NCBI GenBank assembly: GCA_015066175.1
Contig: SVOW01000008.1
Location: 62,001-126,000, forward strand
Direction: 5' to 3'
From: Oscillospiraceae bacterium
GTDB taxonomy: Bacteria > Bacillota > Clostridia > Oscillospirales > Acutalibacteraceae
Length of the DNA stretch: 64,000 nucleotides
Part shown: positions 44,457 through 54,012 of the stretch, one piece after another
How the letters are laid out: every line of letters begins with the position of its first letter
How positions within the stretch are numbered: the stretch's first letter is position 1
Position numbers and translations under genes: made by a program
Notes under the pieces: generated by a model
Database searches by the model: none
What the model saw: the letters and a program-made list of their open reading frames with translations, nothing else
What the model was told of the DNA's origin: nothing

Positions 44457-46016
44457 ATGAGTAAATTTGAACATTATTCAAAAATTCACACCGTACGAGA
44501 CCTTATCGACTACAGTGCTGAAACATATGGATATAAAGCTTTCATAAAATATCTCGACGGCGACAGCGTTATAGAAAAAAGTTTTAAAACACTTCGCAGC
44601 AACAGCCTTGCAATCTGCAGATTCATCCGTTCAGTATGTCCTGAAAGAATGCACATTGCAATCATCGGCAAAACTTCATACGAATATATCACAGTTCTTA
44701 CAGGTACTCTTGTAAGCGGCAACGTATTTGTTCCTTTTGCGCCCAACACAACCGTGAAAGAAGCAGTAAAATTGTTTGAACAGGGTGATATTGAAGCTTT
44801 ATTCTACGAAGATGATTACGCTGAATCAGCAAAAGAAATCGCTGAAAAATACGGCAAACTCAAAGTTATGGTAAATATGGGCAACGCTGAATGGTTTGCT
44901 GACATCTATTCAAAATACGGTAAAAATTCAGAATATGCTTCACTTTCAGATGTTGAACTCAACCCTGAAGATTGTGCAACAATCATTTACACTTCAGGCA
45001 CAACAGGCGTAAGAAAAGGCGTTATGCTTTCTTCTGCAAACCTTATTGCAAACATCACTTATACAGAATTTGAAAACGACAAAGATGACGTTCTTCTTTC
45101 AGTGCTTCCCATGCACCATATTTTCTGCTTCACAAGTGACTATTTCAAACCTCTCCTTGAAGGCCTTACAGTATGCCTTAACGGCGATATAAGCAACATG
45201 GCAAAGAGCCTTCAGGTTTTCCAGCCTTCAACAATGAGACTTGTTCCCATGATTGCTGAAACTCTTATCAGAAAAGTTAACATCCTCCGCAAAAAGATGC
45301 CTGAATTAAGTGCAAGAGAAGTTGCTGAAAAAGTTTTCGGCAAAAACCTCAGATGGCTTGCAGTAGGCGGTGCTTACGTTTCTCCTTCTCTTATTGACGA
45401 ATATGAAGAATGCGGCGTTCTTCTTCGTCAGGGCTACGGCATGAGCGAAACTGCTCCCAAAATCACAACAGGCGATAACAGCAACAAATACAAATACTCA
45501 AGCGGTAAAATCATGAAGAGTATTTTTGATGTAAGAATTGTAGGCGGTGAAATTCAAGTTAAAGGTAAATCAGTTATGCTTGGTTACTACAAAATGCCTG
45601 AAGAAACTGCAGCAGCATTCACTGAAGACGGCTATCTCAAAACAGGCGACCTTGGCAGATTCAGCGGTGACGGCGAACACCTTTATGTTACAGGCAGACT
45701 TAAAAACCTTATCGTTCTTTCAAATGGTGAAAATGTTTCTCCTGAAGAACTTGAGATGAAGTTTGCAGATGAAAAAGTTATCAAAGAAATCGTTGTAGGC
45801 GCTGAAAAAGACAGAATCGTTGCAGAAATTTATCCCGATATGGAATATGCAGAGCTCGTCGGTATTGAAGACGTTGAAGCATATCTCAAACAAAAAATCA
45901 AAGAAGCAAACAAAGGCGAAAAACCTGAAAAGGAAATTTCAAAACTCCGCCTGAGAGATATTCCGTTCCCCAAAACAACAACAAACAAAATCAAAAGAGA
46001 CAACGTTCAGTTCTGA
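44457..46016 (+). CDS. Stand-alone adenylating enzyme (acyl/aminoacyl ligase)
   Basis: A 519-residue ANL-family enzyme that should activate a carboxylic acid as its adenylate and pass it to a thiol. Core motifs are IIYTSGTTGVRKGVM (about 176-190), GYGMSETAP, YLKTGDLGRF and GRLKNLIVLSNGENVSPEELE in pieces; the catalytic lysine lies in PFPKTTTNKIKR at the C-terminus. No carrier domain is fused. The acid substrate cannot be read with confidence. It opens a five-gene same-strand operon, followed 38 bp later by the condensation protein, and is a paralogue of the convergent ligase at 50852-52489. Confidence 0.88.
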   Translation: MSKFEHYSKIHTVRDLIDYSAETYGYKAFIKYLDGDSVIEKSFKTLRSNSLAICRFIRSVCPERMHIAIIGKTSYEYITVLTGTLVSGNVFVPFAPNTTVKEAVKLFEQGDIEALFYEDDYAESAKEIAEKYGKLKVMVNMGNAEWFADIYSKYGKNSEYASLSDVELNPEDCATIIYTSGTTGVRKGVMLSSANLIANITYTEFENDKDDVLLSVLPMHHIFCFTSDYFKPLLEGLTVCLNGDISNMAKSLQVFQPSTMRLVPMIAETLIRKVNILRKKMPELSAREVAEKVFGKNLRWLAVGGAYVSPSLIDEYEECGVLLRQGYGMSETAPKITTGDNSNKYKYSSGKIMKSIFDVRIVGGEIQVKGKSVMLGYYKMPEETAAAFTEDGYLKTGDLGRFSGDGEHLYVTGRLKNLIVLSNGENVSPEELEMKFADEKVIKEIVVGAEKDRIVAEIYPDMEYAELVGIEDVEAYLKQKIKEANKGEKPEKEISKLRLRDIPFPKTTTNKIKRDNVQF

Positions 46017-46054
46017 TTTAAAAATAAACTCATTCAGAGTGAAAGGAAAAGACA

Positions 46055-47485
46055 ATGGAAATCAAACTTAAAAACGGTAAAAAAGTTAACGCATACCCTC
46101 TGATTCCTGCACAGCATCTTATGCTCTATCTTTCAGAGCATCACAGCACAGATGCCCCTGTTCTCAACATCGTAACAGGCTATTACTGGCAGGGAGAATT
46201 CGACACAGCAGTGATGAAAGAAGCCCTTTATGAAGCTATGGACAGATGCGAGGCAATGCGTCTTCGTTTCACAAAACGTCCCTTCAAAAAAGTTTATCAG
46301 TATCTTGCAGACAAGCACGAAATTGAAATTATTGAAGAAGATATTTCTTCAATGCCCTGGGACGAAGCTCATGAATTTCTCAAAAACCGTTCACATTCAA
46401 TCATCGATATGTGGGACAAGCCCGTCAATGAAATAAGAATAATGCATCTTGAAAATAACTACCACGGTATTTATATGAAATTGCACCACCTTGCATTTGA
46501 CGGATATTCTTCAAAATTGTTCCTTGCTGATGCACTTGCAATTTATCTTCATAAAAAATACGGTTCTGCATATCCCAAGCCCATGAAGAGTTATATCGAA
46601 ATGGTTGAAAAAGAATTGCAGTATAAAAAGTCAGAACAGCACAAGAAAGATAAAGAATTCTGGACAGGCACAATCAAAAACACAACCGAACCCATTTACA
46701 CTGACTATGTGCGTCCCAGCAGACTTCTTCAGCAGAGAATTGAAAAGAAAAAGCCCAATCTCAGAAAAGCTGAAGTTCTCGACGCTAACCCCGAATCAAG
46801 AACAATCAAATTCAGCCTTGATGCAGAAACCTCTGAAAGACTTATCAGAATGTGTATAGAAAAAGGTCTTTCAGTGCCCTGCGTGCTGATGATGGGTATG
46901 AGAAGTGCGCTTTCTTCTTTCAACGATAACGAAAAAGATATCTCATACAAAATTATGGTTAACAGACGTGCAACATTGCTTGATAAAAAATCAGGCGGCG
47001 TAAGAATGCACTTCTATTCAATGAGAAATATCGTTGAACCTGAAATGACTTTCACTGAAGCTGTAAGAGTTATAGAAAAGGCTCAGACAGAAATATTCCA
47101 GCATTCAAATATCAGCCCCATGGAAGCTGTTATTCTCAGACATCTTGCTATGAAAACGGGCACAAGATATACATACGAATGTATCACATTCTCATATCAT
47201 CCTCATTTCCCTATGCCCTACCACGGCGAAGAAATGAAAAATACAAGCAGAGGCTTCTGGTATAATAACGACTCATCTGTTCAGCCGCTTTATCTTACGG
47301 TTATGCACAGAGCTTATGACAACGGACTTGATTTCAATTTCGAGTACAGAATCGTTAACAGCCCTCTTGATGAACTTCATCATTTTTATGATAAAATCCA
47401 TGATACACTTGTTATGGGACTTGAAAATCCCGATGTTAAAGTTTCAGAAATTCTCGAAAAAATCAAGGAAGATAAGGTGAAATAA
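46055..47485 (+). CDS. Free-standing condensation-domain protein
   Basis: This 476-residue protein has the full length of one NRPS condensation domain. YPLIPAQHLMLY (14-25) corresponds to the C1 motif, and KLHHLAFDGYS has the catalytic HHxxxDG at 144-150, both His present. The later solvent-channel and latch regions are also occupied. Such domains join an acyl or aminoacyl thioester to an amine or alcohol held on a carrier protein. A free-standing condensation domain next to a free carrier protein points to a dissociated assembly line. Its stop is one base before the carrier-protein start. Confidence 0.87.
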   Translation: MEIKLKNGKKVNAYPLIPAQHLMLYLSEHHSTDAPVLNIVTGYYWQGEFDTAVMKEALYEAMDRCEAMRLRFTKRPFKKVYQYLADKHEIEIIEEDISSMPWDEAHEFLKNRSHSIIDMWDKPVNEIRIMHLENNYHGIYMKLHHLAFDGYSSKLFLADALAIYLHKKYGSAYPKPMKSYIEMVEKELQYKKSEQHKKDKEFWTGTIKNTTEPIYTDYVRPSRLLQQRIEKKKPNLRKAEVLDANPESRTIKFSLDAETSERLIRMCIEKGLSVPCVLMMGMRSALSSFNDNEKDISYKIMVNRRATLLDKKSGGVRMHFYSMRNIVEPEMTFTEAVRVIEKAQTEIFQHSNISPMEAVILRHLAMKTGTRYTYECITFSYHPHFPMPYHGEEMKNTSRGFWYNNDSSVQPLYLTVMHRAYDNGLDFNFEYRIVNSPLDELHHFYDKIHDTLVMGLENPDVKVSEILEKIKEDKVK

Positions 47486-47486
47486 A

Positions 47487-47699
47487 ATGGAAAAATTAAT
47501 TGAACTGATTCTCAACTATGTTGAACCCGACGAAGAAATCACAGCAGACACAAAAATCAAAGAAAGTCTTGGCATGTCATCTTTTGACCTTATCTGCCTT
47601 GGCGAAGAAATCTACACAGAATTCGGCGTAAAGCTTGACGCTGATGTTTTCAGAGAATGCGACACAATCGGCAAACTCGCAGACTATATTACGAGGTAA
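47487..47699 (+). CDS. Acyl/peptidyl carrier protein
   Basis: This 70-residue, acidic four-helix protein has the carrier motif SLGMSSFDLICLGEEI, in which Ser32 sits at the position of the phosphopantetheine serine (LGxDSL in most carriers, here LGMSSF). Length and charge fit a discrete carrier protein. The start overlaps closely with the end of the condensation gene behind AAGGTGAAATAAA, so the two are translationally linked. It should hold the intermediate that the ligase, condensation and GH3 enzymes act on. A phosphopantetheinyl transferase is not in the window. Confidence 0.87.
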   Translation: MEKLIELILNYVEPDEEITADTKIKESLGMSSFDLICLGEEIYTEFGVKLDADVFRECDTIGKLADYITR

Positions 47700-47706
47700 G
47701 TAGAAA

Positions 47707-49404
47707 ATGAAAGATTTTTCTATCAAACAGATTCCCACACTTTTCAGTGCAGGATTGGGTCTTGCTGAACTTAAAAAACTTGAGTATTACAGCAAAAGAG
47801 CAAATAAAACTCAGGAAAAAGTTCTGATGTCTGTTATCAAAAAGAACAAGACAACAGTTTACGGCAAGAAAAACAATTTCGAAAAAGTTCACTCAATTGA
47901 GGATTATCAGAAAATTGTTCCCCTGTCATATTACACTGATTATATGGACTATGTTCAGCGCATGATGAAAGGCGAAAAAGGTCTTATCACAAATGCTTAT
48001 TACCGCAGATTTGCAGGTTCTTCAGGCAGCACAGGTAAGGCAAAAATAATTCCCCTTTCTGCAAAAGCAGAGTGGATTTGTCAGTGTTTCGGATTCAGTG
48101 CGCCTGTAGGTTGTGCTTTCAAATATTTCAGAAAGCAAGGCAAACTTATGCCTGCCCAGAAAGGTCTTCTTACTGCAGAAATCGGCTGCACTACTCTTGA
48201 AAACGGAAAAACTGTCAGCTGTATTTCATCTGTTCCACTGCTGAACCTTAAAGCTTTTGTTCCCGTTTTTGCAAGTTCTCCAAAGGAAGTTCAGTTTGTA
48301 GACGATGACACACAGATGGATTCACATTACCTTAAACTGCGTTTTGCACTTATGAAAAGGGACATCAGCTATCTTACAACAATTTTCATCACAACTCTTG
48401 AATCAATGTTCTTCTATATGGAAGAAAACTGGGAAATGCTTTGTGATGACATTGAAAAAGGTATTATCAACCCCAACATTGAATGCCCGCCCGAAATGCG
48501 TGCAAAGCTTGAAAAGAGAGTAAAGCCTGACCCCAAACGTGCCGAAGAACTCCGCGCAGAATTCCGCAAAGGCTTCGATTGCAGTCCTATCGTACCCAGA
48601 ATCTGGCCGAAAGTCTGCTGGATGTATGGTATGGGCACAGGTGCTCTTGCAATCTATCAGAAAAAGCTCAAAAGATATCTTGGCGACATTCCTGCTCACT
48701 ATGTAGGCTATGCAGCATCAGAAGCAGTTATGGCTGTGCCTATTGAACTTGATTCTTTTGAATACGTAATGCTTCCTCACAACGGATTTTATGAATTCCG
48801 TCCTGTTGATTCAGATGATTACGATAATCTGCTTACAATCAAAGACCTTGAAGTCGGCAAAGAATATGAAATTATTCTCACCAACACAAGCGGTTTCTAC
48901 AGATACAGAATCGAAGACGTTATCCGCGTAACAGGCTTCTATCACGAATCACCGAAAGTAACTTTCTGTTACAGACTTAATCAGATTGCAAGCATCAGTG
49001 GTGAAAAGATGACACAGATGGCATTTGATTTTATAGCAAATGAAATGTCAGAAAAGCTTAACGAATTGTTTGTGGGCTACAGCATCTACGTTGACCACAA
49101 CACTTCTCCCGGCCACTACGTAATGCTTATTGAAACAGCAAACAAGGTTGACAAGAGCCGTGAAAAAGAATATGCACAGCTTTTCGAAGAAATTCTTTGT
49201 GAAAACAATCCTTCTGCAAAGCCTGCTGTTCAGAACGGAAGTCTTGGCCACTGCGAAGTTAAATTCCTTCGTCACGGCACTTATGATGATTACCGTCAGG
49301 TGCTCAAAAACAGAGGTGCTAACCTTAATCAGGTGAAACCCGTTAAACTCATTGATAATGAAGAAAGAAAAGAATTCTTCTTCTCTCATATAGCAGAGGA
49401 ATAA
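47707..49404 (+). CDS. GH3-family acyl-acid-amido synthetase-like protein
   Basis: GH3 proteins, best known from plants, adenylate an acid and couple it to an amino acid amine. The 565-residue protein has the family's ATP loop RRFAGSSGSTGKAK (about 101-113), the preceding YTDYMDYVQRMMKGEKGL, a middle VGYAASEAV, the TSGFYRYRIEDVI strand and GEKMTQMAF near the hinge. Bacterial GH3 genes are rare and mostly uncharacterised. Seven bases separate it from the carrier-protein gene. It could form an amide with an amine or release a product from the pathway; this is inferred from family and context. Confidence 0.85.
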   Translation: MKDFSIKQIPTLFSAGLGLAELKKLEYYSKRANKTQEKVLMSVIKKNKTTVYGKKNNFEKVHSIEDYQKIVPLSYYTDYMDYVQRMMKGEKGLITNAYYRRFAGSSGSTGKAKIIPLSAKAEWICQCFGFSAPVGCAFKYFRKQGKLMPAQKGLLTAEIGCTTLENGKTVSCISSVPLLNLKAFVPVFASSPKEVQFVDDDTQMDSHYLKLRFALMKRDISYLTTIFITTLESMFFYMEENWEMLCDDIEKGIINPNIECPPEMRAKLEKRVKPDPKRAEELRAEFRKGFDCSPIVPRIWPKVCWMYGMGTGALAIYQKKLKRYLGDIPAHYVGYAASEAVMAVPIELDSFEYVMLPHNGFYEFRPVDSDDYDNLLTIKDLEVGKEYEIILTNTSGFYRYRIEDVIRVTGFYHESPKVTFCYRLNQIASISGEKMTQMAFDFIANEMSEKLNELFVGYSIYVDHNTSPGHYVMLIETANKVDKSREKEYAQLFEEILCENNPSAKPAVQNGSLGHCEVKFLRHGTYDDYRQVLKNRGANLNQVKPVKLIDNEERKEFFFSHIAEE

Positions 49405-49409
49405 CAGTT

Positions 49410-50783
49410 ATGAGTTCAGAAAATAATAAAGCTTCCGTCAGAGCAGACCAGCTTGTTTCAAGAGGTCTGACTGACGAAAAAATTATCACTGAAATAATCA
49501 GAAACGAAACTCCTGTCCCCAAAAAACTTCCTGCAGAGCTGTACGATAAAATGAATTATATGTGTCGCAGGAAAATGGACAGAATCGTCAGATTTGATAT
49601 CGAATACGATTTCATTCCGGATATGGACGTGTTTAAAACTGTGCTTATCTGCCTGATTGAATCAGCCCCTGTTCTTCATTCAAAATTTGTCGACAACCAC
49701 ATAAATCCTTATTGGAAAGTGGCAGACTACCATATTGACGATGTTTTAATCGTGAAAGAAACTTCTGATTTGCAGCTTTCTGCAGACGAATTCCTGCTTC
49801 AGGATATCCCTGTAAAAAGCAATGTTCAGATAAAAATCGGACTTTTTATCTGCAATGGAAAAAGCAGACTCTGCTTTGCTTTTAACCATATGTGTATGGA
49901 CGGCGGCGGTCTGAAAAGTTTTCTGGCCGATATGGTCAGCAGTTATGACAGTTACATCAAAGACGGAAATATTTCTGTTTTTCATTCAGGTAAAACAAGA
50001 GCATATGACTGCGTTTACAACGACATGAATGAAGAAGACAGAAAGGCTGCGAAAAAACTTTTTTCAAACGTTTCTGCAAAAGACAATCATTCACTTCCCT
50101 TTTCAGCAACAGAAAAATCTGACAAAAAAATACTTGTCCGTAAAAAAATCGTTGCAGATATTTTCGAGCCTGCCAGATTGAAAGCAAAAGAATATGGTGC
50201 AACTGCAAACGACCTTATTGCTGCAGCATATATCAGAGCCGTTTATGATATCATCGGCTGCCCCGAAACTGAAAGAATGGGAATATCGAGTGCTATTGAC
50301 CTGCGCAGATATATAAAGAATCCTGAAAACATAGGTTACACAAACCACACAACTTTTACTCCCTGCGTTGTTGAATCAAAAGGTAAAACAATGGCTGACA
50401 CTCTTAAAGCTGTTGCTGCAAGCACTGCAGAAGTAAAAAAAGATAAATTCATGGGTCTTTACGGAATACCGTTGCTGAAACTTGGGTTTTCAACAATGGT
50501 TTATGCTCAGGCAGAATTTATAACAAGTTTGTTTTATAATGTTGCAAATCTTTCCATCAGCAACGTGGGTGCAATAAAACCTCAGATACTTTCTTTAGGA
50601 AACAATGTCCCCTCTTGCGTATGGGTAGCAGGTGCAGCGAAAGAAAAGCCTTGTGCTGCCGTTAATGTGCTTTCATATAACGGCGACCTGATGATTTCAA
50701 CCTGCGTAAGATGCAATGAAAACGACAGAATAATGCTTGAAAAATTTTTTGATAAGATAGAAGAAAATCTGAAACTTCTCTGA
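49410..50783 (+). CDS. HxxxDG acyltransferase (condensation/alcohol acyltransferase-like)
   Basis: A 457-residue member of the condensation-domain/wax-ester-synthase superfamily, different from the upstream condensation protein. The active-site motif is FAFNHMCMDGGG with His160 and Asp164-Gly165; the first His of HHxxxDG is Asn. The later ISSAIDLRRYI and ANLSISNVGAI strands resemble polyketide-associated (PapA-like) and alcohol acyltransferases. It would transfer an acyl group to a hydroxyl or amine. It begins 5 bp after the GH3 gene, and its stop codon lies in the loop of the operon terminator. Confidence 0.82.
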   Translation: MSSENNKASVRADQLVSRGLTDEKIITEIIRNETPVPKKLPAELYDKMNYMCRRKMDRIVRFDIEYDFIPDMDVFKTVLICLIESAPVLHSKFVDNHINPYWKVADYHIDDVLIVKETSDLQLSADEFLLQDIPVKSNVQIKIGLFICNGKSRLCFAFNHMCMDGGGLKSFLADMVSSYDSYIKDGNISVFHSGKTRAYDCVYNDMNEEDRKAAKKLFSNVSAKDNHSLPFSATEKSDKKILVRKKIVADIFEPARLKAKEYGATANDLIAAAYIRAVYDIIGCPETERMGISSAIDLRRYIKNPENIGYTNHTTFTPCVVESKGKTMADTLKAVAASTAEVKKDKFMGLYGIPLLKLGFSTMVYAQAEFITSLFYNVANLSISNVGAIKPQILSLGNNVPSCVWVAGAAKEKPCAAVNVLSYNGDLMISTCVRCNENDRIMLEKFFDKIEENLKLL

Positions 50784-50800
50784 AAGTTTCAGATTTTTCT
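50767..50800 (+). terminator. Terminator of the NRPS-like operon, overlapping the last stop codon
   Basis: An 11-bp perfect stem ATCTGAAACTT / AAGTTTCAGAT has a 6-base loop holding most of the stop codon and is followed by TTTTTCTTTT. Confidence 0.85.
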
Positions 50801-50813
50801 TTTGCAAAAAAGA

Positions 50814-50848
50814 AAAGGATGTATCCGTTTCTATTGGATACATCCTTT
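50814..50848 (-). terminator. Terminator of the convergent ligase gene
   Basis: A 13-bp perfect stem AAAGGATGTATCC / GGATACATCCTTT is followed on the minus strand by TTTCTTTTTTG. Confidence 0.85.
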
Positions 50849-50851
50849 ATA

Positions 50852-52489
50852 TTATTTGTTGTAGTTTCTTACAATTTTAAGAGTTGTTGTTTTGGGGAAT
50901 TCTTCATCACGAATCACAAATTTGTTGATATTCTTGAAGAAGGGCATCTTACGGTTGAAATCGTTAATGTCACCTTTAAGTCTGCTTCTTGCATCAGGAT
51001 AATCAGTTTCGTTAAGGAAAAATTCTGCAACAATTTTCTGATCTTCATCATAAACAAGAACTTCTTTGACATATTCAATTCTTGAAAGCTTGTCTTCAAG
51101 TTCTTCAGGAGAAACGTTTTTACCATTTGAAAGGCAAATAAGATTTTTCTTTCTGCCCACAATGAAAAGGAAACCGTCTTCATCAATTCTGCCGTGGTCA
51201 CCTGTTTTGAACCATTCTCCGTCAAAAGCTTCTGCAGTTGCTTCAGGGTCGTTATAATATCCTACCATAACGTTTGTACCCTTAACATAAATTTCACCAA
51301 CGCCCTCTTCGTCAGGATTGTGAATTTTAATTTCACAGCAATCAAGGGGAGTACCAACAGAACCGAATTTAAACTTATCAGGTCTGTTACATGTAATTGA
51401 AGGTGAACACTCTGTAAGACCATAACCATTGAAAATGTCAATACCAAAATCGTGCATTCCTTTTTCATATTTGGGGTCAAGCCATGCACCACCGCAGATA
51501 ATCATGCTGAGGTTTCCGCCAAGACTTTCGTGAATTGTCTTGAAAATTTCGCGACGTTTGTCGATACCAAGTTTCATAAGGAAATTACTGATTCTGATAC
51601 CTTTTTTTAGAATCTTTTCTCTGCCTGTTTTCTTTGCAGTTTTCCAGATTTTATCATAAATGATCTCAACTACAAGGGGCACACCTGAGAAATTATATGG
51701 TTTATATTTTTTGATATCGTTAGGAATTGTTCTGATGCTTTCGCACATATAACCCCAGTCGATAAGAATATATGATGAGAAAAGAGCACTAACCCACGCG
51801 TATGTGTGGTTAAGGGGCATAAAGCCGATTGCGTGTTTACCTGAAAGAACACGGCATGCAGAAGATGCATCACTTGCAATATTCTTGTGAGTAAGCATAA
51901 CGCCTTTACTCTTTGATGTTGTGCCTGATGTGTATGCAATGCAAGCAAGGTCATCAGGTTTAACTTCAGCGTCAAGGAAATCTCTGTTGCCGTTATCCAT
52001 AGCTTCCCCGCCCTCTGCAAGGTATTCAGGGAAGTTATCCATGCAGAAATAATGCTGGATTTTGATGTTGGGATTTTTCTTTAAATCTTCGGCAAAATCA
52101 ATGAAGTAATCTGTGTAAACAAAAGCATCACAGTCACAGCGGATAAGCTGGTCTTCAAGATCTTCAAAAGGAAGCTTTGCATCCATAGGAACAGAAATGT
52201 TACCGCCACAGAGTGTTGCATAGTAAGCAATCATCCATTCAAAACAGTTTTCGCCCACAACAGCAATTTTCTTCTTACCTTTAAGGCCTTTGAGAGCAAG
52301 AAATGTACCGAAAGAACTGATTTCACGCCAGGTCTGATTGTAGTTACGTACACATTCGTTTCTTTTTTTATCGAGGAAAACAAACTGCTTTTTGTCGCCG
52401 CCTCTTTCTGTGCCTGTAACAACAATTTCCTTTATAGTATTGTATTCCGGTATATTCTTGTTACCAAGATTTTTGTGCTGTTTCTTCAT
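50852..52489 (-). CDS. Long-chain acyl-CoA/acyl-ACP ligase-like adenylating enzyme
   Basis: A 545-residue ANL enzyme of the fatty-acyl ligase type. Motifs: IAYTSGTTSKSKGVMLT (about 184-200), FNGYGLTECSPSITCN, WFKTGDHGRIDEDG, GRKKNLICLSNGKNVSPEEL and the C-terminal lysine in EFPKTTTLKI. It closely parallels the ligase at 44457-46016, especially in the last 100 residues, so the two are paralogues facing each other across the cluster. It probably activates a fatty or related acid for the same pathway. The gene lies on the opposite strand with its own terminator, so it may be regulated separately. Confidence 0.87.
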   Translation of the reverse strand: MKKQHKNLGNKNIPEYNTIKEIVVTGTERGGDKKQFVFLDKKRNECVRNYNQTWREISSFGTFLALKGLKGKKKIAVVGENCFEWMIAYYATLCGGNISVPMDAKLPFEDLEDQLIRCDCDAFVYTDYFIDFAEDLKKNPNIKIQHYFCMDNFPEYLAEGGEAMDNGNRDFLDAEVKPDDLACIAYTSGTTSKSKGVMLTHKNIASDASSACRVLSGKHAIGFMPLNHTYAWVSALFSSYILIDWGYMCESIRTIPNDIKKYKPYNFSGVPLVVEIIYDKIWKTAKKTGREKILKKGIRISNFLMKLGIDKRREIFKTIHESLGGNLSMIICGGAWLDPKYEKGMHDFGIDIFNGYGLTECSPSITCNRPDKFKFGSVGTPLDCCEIKIHNPDEEGVGEIYVKGTNVMVGYYNDPEATAEAFDGEWFKTGDHGRIDEDGFLFIVGRKKNLICLSNGKNVSPEELEDKLSRIEYVKEVLVYDEDQKIVAEFFLNETDYPDARSRLKGDINDFNRKMPFFKNINKFVIRDEEFPKTTTLKIVRNYNK

Positions 52490-52650
52490 CTTTGCACATC
52501 CTTTACACTTTATACGATTTTAATCACTACTACGCTGATTATACAGCATTGTAGTTATTATATTAAATAAATATGAACATAATGTTAAATCAAGATTAAA
52601 AAGAGTTAATATATATTAAAATCCTCCGCTCTTTTTGTTGCTTTTCACAA

Positions 52651-52690
52651 AAAACTCCGGTCAAGGCAATTCACCTGACCGGAGTTTCAA
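52651..52690 (-). terminator. Terminator of the clan-A glycosidase gene
   Basis: The stem AAACTCCGGTCA / TGACCGGAGTTT is extended by GG/CC and has T-rich flanks; it lies 25 bp beyond the stop codon. Confidence 0.8.
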
Positions 52691-52714
52691 TTTTTTCACA
52701 GTATGATATTCCTA

Positions 52715-53971
52715 TTATTTACCTGCATTCGCAAAAGCTTCCTGCACCGCATAGTATGAAGGCTTCGGTTTTCCCTGACCATCTACAAGACCCCAACCTG
52801 TTTCAACAGGACAATCAGACTGTCCGCAAACATAGCAGGAATCGCTATCGCCCCAACAGTAAATAATTGTGCCGATAATATAATCTTTTGAAAGAAGTCT
52901 GGGAATAAGGTCTTCATAGAATTTTGCCTGTCCTTCAGGAGTGTGTGTATAACCATCAAGGTAATATCCCTCAGGAAGTGATGTGTAGAAGTGGTTCATA
53001 TATTCGCCGCGGAAGATAATCTCTGCATACTGCTCTGCAGTATAATCAGGATAAAGTTCAAGAATTTCTTCCTTCATATCTTCAGGAAGTTTCTGAATGA
53101 AATTATCCATATCTGCAGTTGCTTCTTCTTCGCTATTGTAGCCGTACTTCTGCAAAACAGCAACTTTTTCTTCGGTAGTTTTCGGCTCACCGTAACCCAT
53201 ATATCCGAATTCGCAATAAATAATGGGTTTACCTGAGATGTGGTGAACAAGGCCTGCAAGAGCTTCAAATGTTTCGATTTCGTGGAGAATATCTTCAAAG
53301 CAACCAAGATAGAGGTCAAGTCCTATGTAGTCAAGATAATCGTTATATTTAAGCATCTTGAAAGGAAGAATGGGATTTGCAATGTTGTAACCCAGAAGAA
53401 TATCATATTCTTCGCAGAGAGGATCCATAACTTCAAGCTGACAACCAATATAATCAACCGCTTCGTCAATTGTAAGCGGCTTTGTGAAACGGTCAATGCC
53501 CATTTCATTTGTAACCTGGAATGCGCCTACAATATCCTTAAGGTCTTCAACATAATACTTTGCAGTTTCCTGAACCTTTGCTTTACCTTCGGGAGTTCTG
53601 GGATCAACGCCGTATTCAAGGAATTTATAGGGATAAGGTGTGATAGCAAAAATTTTAATTCCGTTATCAGCGTATTCTTTCATTTCAGCTTTCCATTCAA
53701 GATAATTCTGGCTGATGTTACCTTCGCGGTCATAAAGGAAAGGAATATCTTTTCTTGTCCAGGCTATTCCCGCTTCTTTGATAAGCTCATAATCAGGGTC
53801 AGCATGGCAAACACCTTTTATAAAGCCGCCTGCTTTTTCAGTAGAAGCCTTTACATCACTTTCATATTTTGCAAAGGGGTCTGCAGAAACAAAAAATGCG
53901 AGCAAGGGAATCAGTACCGACAGCAAAGCTGCAAGTAATTTTTTGCCTAAAGCAAGTAATTTTTCGTTCAT
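52715..53971 (-). CDS. Secreted clan-A (TIM-barrel) glycoside hydrolase-like protein
   Basis: This 418-residue protein has an N-terminal signal peptide (LLAALLSVLIPLLAFFVSADP). The barrel shows IKEAGIAWTRKDIPF, KIFAITPYPYKFLEYG, an acid/base-like FQVTNEMGIDR (about residue 155), YIGLDLYLGCF and a nucleophile-like IIYCEFGYMGYGE (about 258), followed by IIYCWGDSDSCYVCGQSDC. This is the GH-A layout, closest by eye to GH5/GH39-like families, but no exact family can be given. It lies between the ligase gene and the geranylgeranyl-reductase-like gene on the same strand. It could release a glycoside substrate or process the product. Confidence 0.65.
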   Translation of the reverse strand: MNEKLLALGKKLLAALLSVLIPLLAFFVSADPFAKYESDVKASTEKAGGFIKGVCHADPDYELIKEAGIAWTRKDIPFLYDREGNISQNYLEWKAEMKEYADNGIKIFAITPYPYKFLEYGVDPRTPEGKAKVQETAKYYVEDLKDIVGAFQVTNEMGIDRFTKPLTIDEAVDYIGCQLEVMDPLCEEYDILLGYNIANPILPFKMLKYNDYLDYIGLDLYLGCFEDILHEIETFEALAGLVHHISGKPIIYCEFGYMGYGEPKTTEEKVAVLQKYGYNSEEEATADMDNFIQKLPEDMKEEILELYPDYTAEQYAEIIFRGEYMNHFYTSLPEGYYLDGYTHTPEGQAKFYEDLIPRLLSKDYIIGTIIYCWGDSDSCYVCGQSDCPVETGWGLVDGQGKPKPSYYAVQEAFANAGK

Positions 53972-54012
53972 TTTATCTTTCTCCTCTCAAACGGGAAAAC
54001 CCGTGTGTTGAC

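Noticed and set aside
53240-53938. A 232-codon plus-strand frame opposite the clan-A glycosidase gene
   Set aside because: The minus strand encodes a complete secreted protein with a ribosome site; the opposite frame has neither ribosome site nor recognisable motifs.
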